Assembly (NCBI RefSeq): GCF_009909185.1
Contig: NZ_JAAAMV010000035.1
Location: 1 to 64,000, forward strand
Direction: 5' to 3'
Length of the DNA: 64,000 bases
Source: Paenibacillus glycinis
Lineage (GTDB): Bacteria > Bacillota > Bacilli > Paenibacillales > Paenibacillaceae
In this document: positions 11,042 to 20,972 of the stretch, in pieces
Position numbering within the stretch: the stretch's first letter is position 1
Layout: each line of letters begins with the position of its first letter
Position numbers and translations under genes: made by a program
Notes under the pieces: generated by a model
Seen by the model: the letters and a program-made list of their open reading frames with translations, nothing else
Told to the model about the DNA's origin: nothing
Databases searched by the model: none

Positions 11042-11953
11042 TTAGTGCATCGGTTTCGGCTTCGCCTGTTCGAGCAGCATCTCCAGCTGCGGGCGGTCAA
11101 AAACATACTTCTCGTTGCAGAAATGGCACTCGACTTCAGCTTGTCCGTCATCCTCAATGATCTGTTTCAATTCCTGCGCCCCCATGCTGATGAGGGTGCG
11201 CTCCACGCGTTCTTGGGAACATTGGCATTTAAAGACGATGGCGAGCTCGTCCATCAGCTGCACGTCCTCGCCGACTACCCAGCGCAGCAGCCCTTCCGGC
11301 GTTTCTCCCCGCTCCATCAGCGCCGAGATGGGAGGCAATTCGGCAATCGCCGTCTCCAGCCTCGTCACCTCGTCATCGGTCATGCCGGGCATGACTTGGA
11401 CGATAAACCCGCCTGCCGTGATCACTTGGCCGTATTCGTCGACGAGCACGCTGAGTCCGACCACGGAAGGCGTCTGCTCCGACGTGGCGAAATAATACGT
11501 GAAGTCTTCCGCCAACTCCCCCGAAACGATCGGCGTGCTGCCGCGGTACGGTTCTTTCAAGCCCAGGTCTTTGATGATATGGATGTAACCCGTTCGTCCT
11601 ACCGCGCCCGCGACATCCAATTTGCCGAGCGCGTTGCTCGGGAGCTGCACCTGCGGGTCGTCCACGTAGCCGCGAACCTCGCCGTTCGCGTTGGCGTCCA
11701 CGACGATCTGCCCGACCGGACCGTCGCCTTTCACCTGAATCGTCAGCTTCTCGTTGCCCTTCAACATGGCTCCCATCATGGCGCCCGCCGTGGCCGTCCG
11801 ACCCAATGCCGCCGTCGTCGTCGGCAGCGTGTTATGCCGTCTGCGCATCTCCTCGACAAGCTCGGTCGTCTGTACGGCAAAAACGCGCAGTTTCCCGTTC
11901 CAGGCGGTGCCCCGAACGAGATAATCCTGCTTTCTCTTCATTTCCTCTGCCAT
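11042..11953 (-). CDS. hslO: Redox-regulated chaperone Hsp33
   Basis: Cytoplasmic holdase activated by oxidation and zinc release. From the ATG at 11953 it is 303 aa; this start has AGGAGG seven bases upstream, whereas the longer open frame adds 14 non-conserved residues without a ribosome site. The core shows GRTATAGAMMGAMLKG and the ADFTYYF-type dimer region. The C-terminal zinc switch is complete: KCQCSQE followed by ECHFC, the CxC plus CxxC set. It lies between coaX and the YacD-like foldase, as in B. subtilis (yacC). Confidence 0.96.
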   Translation of the reverse strand: MAEEMKRKQDYLVRGTAWNGKLRVFAVQTTELVEEMRRRHNTLPTTTAALGRTATAGAMMGAMLKGNEKLTIQVKGDGPVGQIVVDANANGEVRGYVDDPQVQLPSNALGKLDVAGAVGRTGYIHIIKDLGLKEPYRGSTPIVSGELAEDFTYYFATSEQTPSVVGLSVLVDEYGQVITAGGFIVQVMPGMTDDEVTRLETAIAELPPISALMERGETPEGLLRWVVGEDVQLMDELAIVFKCQCSQERVERTLISMGAQELKQIIEDDGQAEVECHFCNEKYVFDRPQLEMLLEQAKPKPMH

Positions 11954-12020
11954 GCGATGGCCTCCTAACGTCTTGCATCTTTGAATGTTGCGCACGATGT
12001 CATGGTTGGATTGCCCAAGC

Positions 12021-12788
12021 TCACTCCTGGTTGCGTTCGTAAATCATGCGAAGCCCTTCCAAGGTCAGCAGCGGGTCCACTTCTTCGATCGTCTCCGACT
12101 CGGCCGCGATCAGATCCGCGAGCCCGCCGGTCGCGATCACGCGCGGATTGACGCCGAACTCCTTGCGAATCCGGTTCACGATTCCGTCCACTTGCCCGGC
12201 ATAGCCGAAAATGATCCCGGCCTGCATGGACGTAACGGGATTCCGCCCGATGACGCTCTTCGGCCGGATCAGCTCGATGCGCGGCAGCTTCGCGGCGCGC
12301 TGGTACAGCGCCTCCGTCGAAATGCCGATGCCCGGCACGATGGCCCCGCCCAGGTAGTTATTATCCGCGTCGATATAATCGAAGGTCGTCGCCGTCCCGA
12401 AATCGACGACGATCAGCGGCGTGCCGTATTTCTCGATTCCCGCGACGGAGTTGACGATCCGGTCCGCGCCGACCTCGCGCGGATTCTCATAGCGGATATT
12501 GAGGCCCGTCTTGATGCCGGGTCCGACGATCAGCGGCGATTTGCGCAAATATTTCTGGCTCAGCTGCTCCAGCGTACGCATCAGCGGCGGCACGACGGAC
12601 GAGATGATGACGCCTTGAATCTGATCCAGCTTCACGTTCGCGATCTGAAACAGATTGTGAATCATGATGCCGTATTCATCCACGGTCGCCGAGCGGTTCG
12701 TGCTGAGCCGCCAATGATAAAGCAGCTTCCGGCCTTCGTAGATGCCGAGCACGATATTCGTATTGCCTACGTCCACGACGACGATCAA
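12021..12788 (-). CDS. coaX: Type III pantothenate kinase
   Basis: First step of coenzyme A synthesis, phosphorylating pantothenate. The family-typical N-terminus [18 protein letters not shown] begins at a TTG codon (12788) that overlaps the nadC stop as TTGA and has AAGGGAGG upstream, giving 255 aa; the longer frame from 12887 is unlikely. Further motifs are [27 protein letters not shown] and [11 protein letters not shown]. It is coupled to nadC, which ties CoA and NAD synthesis in one operon. Confidence 0.95.
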   Translation of the reverse strand: MIVVVDVGNTNIVLGIYEGRKLLYHWRLSTNRSATVDEYGIMIHNLFQIANVKLDQIQGVIISSVVPPLMRTLEQLSQKYLRKSPLIVGPGIKTGLNIRYENPREVGADRIVNSVAGIEKYGTPLIVVDFGTATTFDYIDADNNYLGGAIVPGIGISTEALYQRAAKLPRIELIRPKSVIGRNPVTSMQAGIIFGYAGQVDGIVNRIRKEFGVNPRVIATGGLADLIAAESETIEEVDPLLTLEGLRMIYERNQE

Positions 12789-13681
12789 GCGGACACGCCT
12801 CCCTTTTTGCCGTGCAAATCCAAGCTGATGTCCAGCGATTGGAAGGAGTACGTCAGTCCGCCGACCGAGATGACGTCCACGCCGCATTCCGCGATCGCGC
12901 GAACGGTATCCAGGCGAACGTTGCCGGATGCTTCCACGATGATATGCGGGGCGCGGGCCTTAATGACCTGCACCGCTTCGCGCATCCGATCATGCGGCAT
13001 GTTGTCCAGCATAATGATGTCCGCGCCGCTCGCCAGCGCTTCCTCGACTTGCGCGAGCGACTCCGTCTCCACTTCGATCTTCATCGTATGGGGGATCGCT
13101 TCGCGCGCGGCTTGCACGGCGCCCGCGATACCGCCGGAGCCTTTAATATGATTATCCTTGATCATGACGGCATCGTACAGGCCGAAACGATGGTTGTGGC
13201 CGCCGCCGACCCGTACCGCGTATTTCTCCAGCATGCGGTGTCCAGGCGTTGTCTTGCGCGTATCCACCAGACGCGTCGGCAGCCCTTCGAGCGCATCGAC
13301 GAAAGCGCGCGTCTTGGTCGCGATGCCGGACAGCCGCTGCATCAAATTCAGCGCCAGGCGCTCGCCCGTCAGGATGCTGTGCGTGCTTCCTTCCACCTCC
13401 GCGATGACGTCGCCCTTCGCGACGGTCTGACCGTCGGCCGCAAGCGGACGGAACGCAAGCGTCGCGTCCACGACCTCGAACACGAGCCGCGCGATCGGCA
13501 TGCCGGCAAGCACGCCGGATTCTTTCACATGAATAACGGCGTGCGATCGGCTTCCCGCGGGAATCGTCGCCCAGCTCGTAATATCGCCCGATCCGATATC
13601 TTCGGCAAGCCATGCGCGAATTTGCGCGCGCACCGCGTCCGCGCTAATGCCGCCGGCCGTTGCCAATGTTGCTTCAAACAT
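12785..13681 (-). CDS. nadC: Nicotinate-nucleotide pyrophosphorylase (quinolinate phosphoribosyltransferase)
   Basis: Converts quinolinate and PRPP to nicotinate mononucleotide in de novo NAD synthesis. The start at 13681 ([11 protein letters not shown]) has GGAGGAG upstream and overlaps nadB by 8 bases, giving 298 aa. Motifs: [58 protein letters not shown] and the C-terminal EASGNV and ISVGGLTYS. It overlaps coaX by 4 bases. Confidence 0.97.
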   Translation of the reverse strand: MFEATLATAGGISADAVRAQIRAWLAEDIGSGDITSWATIPAGSRSHAVIHVKESGVLAGMPIARLVFEVVDATLAFRPLAADGQTVAKGDVIAEVEGSTHSILTGERLALNLMQRLSGIATKTRAFVDALEGLPTRLVDTRKTTPGHRMLEKYAVRVGGGHNHRFGLYDAVMIKDNHIKGSGGIAGAVQAAREAIPHTMKIEVETESLAQVEEALASGADIIMLDNMPHDRMREAVQVIKARAPHIIVEASGNVRLDTVRAIAECGVDVISVGGLTYSFQSLDISLDLHGKKGGVSA

Positions 13682-15290
13682 ATTCGATTCGCTCCTCCGT
13701 TGAGCCGTGCTCGCGATTAAGCACGACATGCTTGCGCCAGGTCAGGTCGTCCCGTTCCGGAAAATCTTCGCGGCTGTGCGCGCCCCGGCTCTCTTCCCGG
13801 GTGCCGGCCGCTTTCGTCGTCAGCAGCGCGCAGGTCAACAAATTCGCAAATTCGTATTCCTCGCGCTTCGTGATGACCGAGCGGAAAATCGAACTGAGCC
13901 GGCTCAGCTCTTCGAGTCCTTTGCTCAGTCCGCTGGCATTGCGTTTGAGTCCGGCGTAGCGGACCATGATCTTCTGCAGCTTGAGCCGTTTCTCCACCAC
14001 GGCTTGGATCGGGGCATCGCTTCGCTCCAGCGAATCCATGTGCACGCGAAATCCCTGCTCGGCAGGCGGCAGCGTGTTAATGCGCTCGACGATACGGCGT
14101 CCGAACACGATCGCTTCCGACAGCGAGTTGCTCGCAAGGCGGTTGGCGCCGTGCACGCCCGTGGACGAGCATTCGCCGCACGCGAACAAACGGGCTATGC
14201 TCGTTTCGCCGTTCAAGTCGGTTCTGACGCCGCCCATCATATAATGCGCCGCCGGCGCCACCGGAATCCAGTCCGTCGTCAAATCAAGGCCGTATTGCAG
14301 GCAGTATTCATAAATGTTCGGGAACCGATGCCTGACCATGTCCGCGGATTCGTGCGTGACATCCAGAAAAACGAACGTTGAATTGGTCGCTTCCATCTCG
14401 CTGACGATCGCGCGCGCCACGACGTCCCGCGGCGCGAGCTCGAGCTGCTCGTGGTACTTCTCCATGAAGCGCTCGCCGCGGATGTTCCGAAGCACGGCGC
14501 CTTCGCCGCGAACCGCTTCCGAGATCAGGAACCGGGGCGCGCCGGGATAACAGAGCGACGTCGGATGAAATTGCACGAATTCCATATCCCGAATATCCGC
14601 TCCGGCACGGTAAGCCATGGCGATCCCGTCGCCCGTCGCGACCTCCGGATTGGTCGTGTAGCGATACAATTGTCCGGTTCCTCCCGAGCAGAGGATCGTC
14701 GCTTTGCCGCGCACGATCAGCCGCTGTCCGTCCGGTTTCTGAACGAGCGCGCCGACGCATACGTTATCGTCCGTGATCAGATCAATGACAAAATGATCGT
14801 CCCACACCTCGATGCGGGGGTTGGCCACCGCTTTCTCCGACAGTGCACGAACGATCTCGAAGCCGGTCGCATCGCCATTCGCGTGCAAAATCCGCCGCTG
14901 GCTGTGCGCGCCTTCCTTGGTCAAAGCAAATTCGCCGTTCTCCACATCAAACTTCGTGCCCATGCGCACCAAATCCTGCACGCCCATGGTACCTTCATGC
15001 ACCAAAATATCCACCGCCTCTTGGGAACACAGGCCGGCTCCGGCAAGCAGCGTATCTTGACGATGGTATTCCGGCTTATCGTCTTCCGAGATAACCGCGG
15101 CAATGCCGCCCTGCGCATAGCGCGTGTTGCTGTCGAGGAGCGACTTCTTGGTAATCATCAGCACCTCATTGTCTTCGCTTGCCTTGATCGCGGTAAAAAG
15201 ACCGGCGATGCCGGCCCCGATAACAATGACGTCTTTATACAAAACCGGCAGATCTTCGAGCTGCTCGTCGACGAGATAGCGTGGAATCAT
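13674..15290 (-). CDS. nadB: L-aspartate oxidase
   Basis: FAD enzyme oxidising aspartate to iminoaspartate, the NadA substrate. The start at 15290 (MIPRYLVDEQ) has AAAGGAAAG upstream and yields 538 aa; the longer frame adds 32 unrelated residues. The FAD-binding motif VIVIGAGIAGL lies near residue 22, followed by DSNTRYAQGGIAAV, HSQRRILHANGDATG, VQFHPTSL, AAHYMMGGV and GANRLASNSL. It lies 43 bp after nadA. Confidence 0.97.
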   Translation of the reverse strand: MIPRYLVDEQLEDLPVLYKDVIVIGAGIAGLFTAIKASEDNEVLMITKKSLLDSNTRYAQGGIAAVISEDDKPEYHRQDTLLAGAGLCSQEAVDILVHEGTMGVQDLVRMGTKFDVENGEFALTKEGAHSQRRILHANGDATGFEIVRALSEKAVANPRIEVWDDHFVIDLITDDNVCVGALVQKPDGQRLIVRGKATILCSGGTGQLYRYTTNPEVATGDGIAMAYRAGADIRDMEFVQFHPTSLCYPGAPRFLISEAVRGEGAVLRNIRGERFMEKYHEQLELAPRDVVARAIVSEMEATNSTFVFLDVTHESADMVRHRFPNIYEYCLQYGLDLTTDWIPVAPAAHYMMGGVRTDLNGETSIARLFACGECSSTGVHGANRLASNSLSEAIVFGRRIVERINTLPPAEQGFRVHMDSLERSDAPIQAVVEKRLKLQKIMVRYAGLKRNASGLSKGLEELSRLSSIFRSVITKREEYEFANLLTCALLTTKAAGTREESRGAHSREDFPERDDLTWRKHVVLNREHGSTEERIEYV

Positions 15291-15333
15291 ATCGATGCTT
15301 TCCTTTCTCTTCGGAAAGTGGAGTAAACGTACG

Positions 15334-16272
15334 TTATTTGACTTGCAGCATGCGCTCCAGGGACAGCCGCGCTTTGCTGGCGACATCTTCAGGCACGTAA
15401 ATTTGCGGCTGCATCGTTTCCAGGCTTTTCACGAGCTTCTTCAAGTTGTTGACTTTCATGTTCGGGCATACCAAATATTTGGTCGCGAAATGGAACGTCT
15501 TATCCGGGCTGTCCAGGCGAAGCTGGTAGCCGGTGCCGTCTTCCGTGCCGACGATGAATTCTTTGGCGTCGGATTCTTTGCAGTATTTGATGATCGCGGT
15601 CGTGCTGCCGACGAAATCGCCGAGCGCCACGACTTCCGGGCGGCATTCCGGGTGGACGACGAACTCCGCGTTGGGATGCTTCGCTCTCATTTCTTCAACG
15701 TCCTTGACGGTCAGCATATCGTGCGTGTTGCAATAGCCTTCCCAGATAATCATCTTTTTGTCGGTTTTTTGCTGAACGTAATGGCCCAGGTTTTTGTCCG
15801 GCACCCAGATGATTTCGTCGGAATCGACCGAATTGACGACGCGCACGGCATTGGCGGACGTACAGCAAATATCGGTTTCCGCTTTGATCTCGGCGGAGGA
15901 ATTAATATATGTGACGACTTTCGCGTTCGGATGCTGGGCTTTCAGCTTGCGCAAGCCGTCCACGTTGACCATGTCGGCCATCGGGCAGCCGGCGCGTTCG
16001 TCGGGAATGATGACCGTTTTGTTCGGCGCCAGAATCTTCGCGCTCTCGCCCATAAAATGAACGCCGCAGAACACGATGACGTCGGCATCGGTTTGCGCCG
16101 CCTTCTGCGCCAGCAGGAAGGAATCTCCCCGGAAATCGGCTACCTCTTGAATCTCGTCGCGTTGGTAATAATGCGCAAGGATAATGGCGTTGCGTTCCTT
16201 CTTCAGCTGCAGCAAACGTTCCCGCAGTTCGCGGTTTTGTTCCGCTTTCCGCTCGAGCGCTAATGCTTCCAT
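15334..16272 (-). CDS. nadA: Quinolinate synthase
   Basis: [4Fe-4S] enzyme condensing iminoaspartate with dihydroxyacetone phosphate. The 312-aa protein shows ILAHYYQRDEIQEVADFRGDS, VIVFCGVHFMGESAKIL, DERAGCPMADMV, YINSSAEIKAE, CTSANAV, HPECRPEV, GTEDG and VCPNMKVNNL; cysteines for the cluster are present. First gene of nadA-nadB-nadC-coaX, with a leader of about 190 nt and a TTTGTG dyad just upstream. The order nadA first differs from B. subtilis, where nadB is first and the operon lies elsewhere. Confidence 0.97.
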   Translation of the reverse strand: MEALALERKAEQNRELRERLLQLKKERNAIILAHYYQRDEIQEVADFRGDSFLLAQKAAQTDADVIVFCGVHFMGESAKILAPNKTVIIPDERAGCPMADMVNVDGLRKLKAQHPNAKVVTYINSSAEIKAETDICCTSANAVRVVNSVDSDEIIWVPDKNLGHYVQQKTDKKMIIWEGYCNTHDMLTVKDVEEMRAKHPNAEFVVHPECRPEVVALGDFVGSTTAIIKYCKESDAKEFIVGTEDGTGYQLRLDSPDKTFHFATKYLVCPNMKVNNLKKLVKSLETMQPQIYVPEDVASKARLSLERMLQVK

Positions 16273-16296
16273 GGCTATTCCCCTCTTTTCACTAAC

Positions 16297-16316
16297 TTTG
16301 TGAACTGATGCACAAA
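16297..16316. promoter_or_regulatory. TTTGTG-N8-CACAAA dyad before nadA
   Basis: A perfect 6+6 inverted repeat (16297-16302, 16311-16316) lies 25 bases upstream of the nadA start inside its long leader. It could be an operator or an RNA hairpin. The regulator is unknown; NAD genes of Firmicutes are often controlled by NiaR, but I do not claim a match to its motif. Confidence 0.35.
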
Positions 16317-16467
16317 CTCTGCCAAAACAAAACGGGCGCGATTGCCCTTATGCCTGTTTGTGCCGCTTTATGATCAAGAACGAGGGCCCGAGCAAGGTTA
16401 TTTCCGTTAGAATACCCTTCCTGCCAAACCCTTGATTCACAGTCGGCATTACAAGTGATTAACATTT

Positions 16468-16496
16468 AATTTACACAAGGTCCGGTAGGCTGTCAA
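16468..16496 (-). promoter_or_regulatory. Putative sigma-A promoter of nadABC-coaX
   Basis: Minus-strand TTGACA (16491-16496) and TAAATT (16468-16473) separated by 17 bp. The predicted start near 16461 leaves a leader of about 190 nt. The rest of the 448-bp gap holds the ftsH terminator, the dyad at 16297 and no gene that I can see. Confidence 0.65.
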
Positions 16497-16661
16497 CTCA
16501 CAAAAGCAGCCGTTTTGACCGTTGTAGGCAGGTTTGCGCGCATTAGAAAGGCACGCGTCCCGCACGCTTGTATCTTCTTGCATTCATGCATTCCGATTCC
16601 GAATCCGCCAGGTATTACCGCGTAATGTCCGGCCTTGCGGAAAATAAAGCCGAACGCATGC

Positions 16662-16700
16662 AAAAAAACTGCCCGCCGCAGTTGATTCTGCGGTGGACAG
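16662..16700 (-). terminator. Rho-independent terminator of ftsH
   Basis: A 13-bp stem with minor mismatch (16669-16681 with 16688-16700) is followed on the minus strand by seven T (16662-16668), 20 bases after the ftsH stop. Confidence 0.92.
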
Positions 16701-16720
16701 CCCTTTGTTTTGCTTCTTAA

Positions 16721-18751
16721 TTATGATGGTTGCGATCCGCCGTTGCCGTTGCCATTATCGTTGCCGCTGTCCGGATCGACAGGAGGCGTCACGATATCTC
16801 CGGCTTCTTTGGATTGAATGCGTACCTTCACGCCGCCGATCGTATCGACGATCGGTTCGCCTTTCGGCTCGTCGCTTACCGGACCGGCGGAAGAACCGCC
16901 TTCTCCGTCTCCGGCGATCGATCCGCTCTCGATCAAGCGTTTGATTTGCTCGATTTCCAGCGTCTCTTCGCTGAGCAAGGTTTGCGCGATCAGATGCACT
17001 TCTTTGCTCTTCTCGGTCAGGAGCTTTTTAGCCCGTGCGTAGCATTCTTGAATGATGGACTGCATCTCTTGGTCGATCTCGTACGCGATGGCATCGGAGT
17101 AGTTCTGTTCATGTCCGATATCGCGGCCTAAGAAGACTTGCCCCTGCGAGCTGCCGAACTGCATCGGCCCGAGCTTGTCGCTCATGCCGTATTCCATGAT
17201 CATGGCGCGGACGATGCTCGTCGCTTGCTTGAAGTCGCTGTAGGCGCCGGTGCCGATTTCGCCGATGAAGATTTCTTCGGCTACGCGGCCGCCGAGCAGT
17301 CCCGTGATTTTATCCAGCAATTCCTGCTTGGTCGCCAGCATGCGGTCGCCGTCTTTCGGAAGCATGATGACGTAACCGCCCGCTTTGCCCCGCGGAATGA
17401 TCGTGACTTTATGCACTTGGTCGGCGTGCTCCAAGAAGTAACCGACGATCGTGTGGCCGGCTTCATGGTACGCGACGATCCGTTTCTCGCGGTCGCTGAC
17501 GACGCGGCTGCGTTTCTCCGTGCCGACGATGACGCGATCGATGGCATCGTCCACTTCCGTCATGCCGATGTCCTTCTTGTTGCGGCGGGCCGCGAGAAGG
17601 GCTGCTTCATTAAGCAGGTTCTCCAGATCGGCGCCGGTGAAGCCCGTGGTGCGTTTCGCGACGACATCCAGCTTCACGTCGCGCGTGAGCGGCTTGTTGC
17701 GCGAATGGACCTTCAATACCGCTTCGCGGCCTTTCACGTCCGGACGGTCGACCGTGATTTGACGGTCGAAACGGCCAGGGCGCAGAAGCGCCGGGTCAAG
17801 AATATCCGGGCGGTTCGTCGCCGCCACGATGATGATGCCTTCGTTCGCGCCGAAGCCGTCCATTTCGACGAGGAGCTGATTGAGCGTCTGTTCGCGCTCG
17901 TCATGCCCGCCGCCGAGGCCGGCGCCGCGCTGGCGACCTACGGCATCGATCTCGTCGATGAAGATGATACAAGGCGCGTTCTTCTTCGCGTTCTCGAACA
18001 AGTCGCGTACGCGGGATGCGCCGACGCCGACGAACATTTCCACGAAGTCGGAACCGGAGATGCTGAAGAACGGTACGCCCGCTTCGCCCGCAACCGCGCG
18101 CGCCAACAGCGTTTTACCTGTACCCGGAGGTCCGTTGAGCAAAACGCCCTTCGGAATTCTTGCTCCGACGGCAGCGAATTTGCGCGGATCCTTCAAAAAC
18201 TCGACGACTTCGACAAGCTCTTGCTTCTCTTCGTCGGCGCCCGCCACGTCCTCGAACGTGACGCGCTTCTTCTCTTCGTTATATAGTCGGGCACGGCTCT
18301 TGCCAAAGTTCATCACTTTGCCGCCGCCGCCTTGTGCCTGATTAATGAGGAAGAAGAACAGGATAAAGATGATCACGAACGGAATGATCGACGTCAGGAA
18401 GGTCAGCCAAATGCTTTGTCCCTGCATCGGCTTGCTGCTGATTTGGAATCCGTTCTTGGCCTGGGCGTCGTACACTTCCTTCACAACGAACTCTTCGACG
18501 TTGGAGTGGGTGTAGAATTGATTGGAGTCTGCGTTGTCCGGCTTCTTCTTGTATTCACCCGTGATCAAGTAAGAATAACCGTCGAATTGATACTCCAACT
18601 CCGCGATGTTGTTGGTCTGCAATTCCTGCCTAAATTGATCGTAGCTAAGTTCTGTGCTGGAGTCATTTTGGCTGCTGATAAATTGGAAGATCCCGACGGT
18701 CACCAAAAAAATAATCAAATAAAAGCCAGTATTGCGGATGATCCGATTCAT
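16721..18751 (-). CDS. ftsH: ATP-dependent zinc metalloprotease FtsH
   Basis: Membrane AAA protease for quality control and regulatory proteolysis. The 676-aa protein has two membrane segments (about residues 8-27 and 115-137) flanking an external domain, an AAA module with Walker A GPPGTGKT near residue 205, Walker [15 protein letters not shown], second region of homology, and the zinc site HEAGH near residue 425. The C-terminal 50 residues are low complexity ([11 protein letters not shown]). ATG at 18751 follows GAGGAGG. It follows hpt as in B. subtilis. Confidence 0.98.
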   Translation of the reverse strand: MNRIIRNTGFYLIIFLVTVGIFQFISSQNDSSTELSYDQFRQELQTNNIAELEYQFDGYSYLITGEYKKKPDNADSNQFYTHSNVEEFVVKEVYDAQAKNGFQISSKPMQGQSIWLTFLTSIIPFVIIFILFFFLINQAQGGGGKVMNFGKSRARLYNEEKKRVTFEDVAGADEEKQELVEVVEFLKDPRKFAAVGARIPKGVLLNGPPGTGKTLLARAVAGEAGVPFFSISGSDFVEMFVGVGASRVRDLFENAKKNAPCIIFIDEIDAVGRQRGAGLGGGHDEREQTLNQLLVEMDGFGANEGIIIVAATNRPDILDPALLRPGRFDRQITVDRPDVKGREAVLKVHSRNKPLTRDVKLDVVAKRTTGFTGADLENLLNEAALLAARRNKKDIGMTEVDDAIDRVIVGTEKRSRVVSDREKRIVAYHEAGHTIVGYFLEHADQVHKVTIIPRGKAGGYVIMLPKDGDRMLATKQELLDKITGLLGGRVAEEIFIGEIGTGAYSDFKQATSIVRAMIMEYGMSDKLGPMQFGSSQGQVFLGRDIGHEQNYSDAIAYEIDQEMQSIIQECYARAKKLLTEKSKEVHLIAQTLLSEETLEIEQIKRLIESGSIAGDGEGGSSAGPVSDEPKGEPIVDTIGGVKVRIQSKEAGDIVTPPVDPDSGNDNGNGNGGSQPS

Positions 18752-18845
18752 CCCCTACCTCCTCTCAAGACGCAAAAAATAAGTTGACCCTGCAACTGGC
18801 TCCCGGCTTGCGGAAGCTGCCTCGCACGGTGAATTGCATCCTTGT

Positions 18846-19385
18846 TTACTTCTCATAAACCTCGGGCTTCAAGATGCCGATAATCGGCAAATTGCGGTAT
18901 CGCTCCGCGTAATCGAGCCCATACCCGACGACGAAAGCATCAGGCAGCACAAATCCTTTATAGTCCGCTTCCAGTTCCACCTTGCGTCCGGTCGGCTTGT
19001 CGAACAGCGTAACCAGCGTGATGGATTTGGCGCTGCGGCGCTCAAGCACGTCGATGAGATAACTGAGCGTAAGCCCGCTGTCGATGATGTCCTCGACAAT
19101 GAGCACGTCGCGTCCCTGCACCGAAGCGTCAAGGTCCTTGATGATTTTGACGACGCCGCTCGTCTTGGTCGATTGACCGTAGCTGGACACCGCCATGAAG
19201 TCGATCTCAAGCGGAATCGTAACGGCCTTCACCAGATCCGCCATAAAAATAAACGCGCCTTTGAGCACGCAGATGACAAGCGGATTGCGACCTTCGAACT
19301 CGCGGCTGATGGTTTCGCCAAGCTCTTGCACCTTCTGCTGAATTTGGTCTGCGTCGTAAAGCACTTCTTGAATGTCGTTCAGCAA
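18846..19385 (-). CDS. hpt: Hypoxanthine phosphoribosyltransferase
   Basis: Purine salvage: converts hypoxanthine or guanine with PRPP to IMP or GMP. The likely start is TTG at 19385 with TAGGAGG seven bases upstream, giving 179 aa, the family length; the longer frame from 19436 has no ribosome site of that quality. The PRPP loop is [28 protein letters not shown] and [16 protein letters not shown] are also typical. It lies between tilS and ftsH, a conserved trio. GTG one codon earlier is an alternative. Confidence 0.95.
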   Translation of the reverse strand: MLNDIQEVLYDADQIQQKVQELGETISREFEGRNPLVICVLKGAFIFMADLVKAVTIPLEIDFMAVSSYGQSTKTSGVVKIIKDLDASVQGRDVLIVEDIIDSGLTLSYLIDVLERRSAKSITLVTLFDKPTGRKVELEADYKGFVLPDAFVVGYGLDYAERYRNLPIIGILKPEVYEK

Positions 19386-19454
19386 CACGGGCCCTCCTAA
19401 ATGTTTCTTGCCTATACTATGAATGGTTCCGCGCATCTTATTCGGACAAATGGG

Positions 19455-20882
19455 TCAAACGGTAAAATCCGACGCAAACCGCGCTTTCATGCGAATGACG
19501 CTTCGTGTCGAATCCGTGATTTGAGCCGAGGCCGATCTGCGAATGCCAGGAATCCATAGCACCAATCCATTGGCGTCGACAACGATCGGCAGCACCTCGC
19601 GGCGCGAGGGAGCAACACGATCATCAACGAACATATCTTGTACTTTTTTGGTGCCGTTTAAACCAAGCACCGCCATACGGTCGCCGGGCCGCCGGTTTCG
19701 TATCGTGAGCGGGTAACGAATCGCGTCGGCGTCGAACAGCGCCTCCAGCCGGTTTCCCGGACGTTGCGCAGCCGATGCCGCCATCGCTTCGAACGTCAAA
19801 ATGCCTTCCGCTTCGGGAAGCAGCAAGGAAGTCGTTCCTTCCTCCGCTTCGTAAGCGTATCCGTCCGGAGGTCTCTCTTCTCCCGAGGGACGAACAAAAA
19901 GCAAATTGTCGTACTCGCGCACGAACCGGATGCCTCCGCCTGCATCGAAGCTCCACGTCGTGGCTGCGCTCTCGAGGGCTGCAAGCCGTATCGTTTCTAT
20001 GCTTTCGAATGAAGTGGTTTCCGTTTCCAAGCCAATATAACTCAATATTAGTTTAATCAATCTCCTTTGTAAAGCGACGTGCAGACCGAGCAGCGCTTTG
20101 CGGTTCAATTGGCATCCTTCGCGGTAAGGCAGCACATGGCGTTCGTAAACCGCCTTCGTTTCTTGCGCGAGCCAGTCGTCCTCGGCCGCCGCAAGCTCCG
20201 CCAATCGGACGAGCGACTGCGGGAATTGCGGGTTATGCGCCGACAGGTACGGCAGGATATCCAACCGGACAACGTTGCGAAAATAATGCTTATGCCCGTT
20301 GCTGCTATCATGACTGTACGGGACGGCCCACAAATCGCAGTAGCGCAGGATGTCTGCCTTGTATTTACGCAAAAGCGGCCGAATAAGTTCCACGTTTTTT
20401 TCGAATCTCGAAATCGGGATGCCGGCCAGTCCGCCAAGACCGGTCCCGCGGATGATTCGCATGAGGACCGTCTCCGCTTGATCGTCGGCATGATGGGCGA
20501 GCGCGATACGCGACGCTCCGTATGTATGGGCAATGCCATGAAGGTAGGCATAGCGCTTCTCGCGGGAAGCGGCTTGGCCGTTCATGCGCGATTCTTCTAT
20601 ATAAGCAGGCATGTCGATAAAGGTAGATTCGCAGGGAACGCCGAGCGCGGCGGCGTACTGCCTGACCGTCTCCGCTTCCCGCGCGGATTCCTCGCCGCGG
20701 AAACCATGGTCGACGTGGGCGGCGACCAGCGTCAGGCGCTCGGGAGCCGAGAGACGGTGGAGCAGATGCAGCAGCGCCATGGAATCCGGCCCGCCGGACA
20801 CCGCGACGACCAGCGTGTCGCCCGGCGACCAAAGCTTTTCTTCCCTGGCAAGTTCCGTCAACTCGCTCAGCCATTCGTCCAC
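19455..20882 (-). CDS. tilS: tRNA(Ile)-lysidine synthase
   Basis: Modifies C34 of the CAU-anticodon tRNA(Ile) to lysidine, which is essential for AUA decoding. The 475-aa product has the PP-loop SGGPDS at residues 29-34, then DHGFRGEES, ALAHHADDQAETVLMRIIRGTG and RPLL..YC(D) segments, followed by the C-terminal TilS domains (RNRRPGDRM, KKVQDMFVDDRVA). It starts at GTG 20882 behind GGAAGGA. The order tilS-hpt-ftsH is conserved in Firmicutes. Confidence 0.96.
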   Translation of the reverse strand: MDEWLSELTELAREEKLWSPGDTLVVAVSGGPDSMALLHLLHRLSAPERLTLVAAHVDHGFRGEESAREAETVRQYAAALGVPCESTFIDMPAYIEESRMNGQAASREKRYAYLHGIAHTYGASRIALAHHADDQAETVLMRIIRGTGLGGLAGIPISRFEKNVELIRPLLRKYKADILRYCDLWAVPYSHDSSNGHKHYFRNVVRLDILPYLSAHNPQFPQSLVRLAELAAAEDDWLAQETKAVYERHVLPYREGCQLNRKALLGLHVALQRRLIKLILSYIGLETETTSFESIETIRLAALESAATTWSFDAGGGIRFVREYDNLLFVRPSGEERPPDGYAYEAEEGTTSLLLPEAEGILTFEAMAASAAQRPGNRLEALFDADAIRYPLTIRNRRPGDRMAVLGLNGTKKVQDMFVDDRVAPSRREVLPIVVDANGLVLWIPGIRRSASAQITDSTRSVIRMKARFASDFTV

Positions 20883-20927
20883 TATCTTTCATTCCTTCCC
20901 GCGGTTCTGGTTCGCTAGCGTATCCCT

Positions 20928-20955
20928 ACTATATTGAAGTCGCGCCGCGATGCAA
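20928..20955 (-). promoter_or_regulatory. Possible promoter of tilS
   Basis: Minus-strand TTGCAT (20950-20955), spacer 16 bp, TATAGT (20928-20933), in the short gap between the kinase gene and tilS. Confidence 0.45.
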
Positions 20956-20972
20956 TCGCGGATTCTCTCTCA

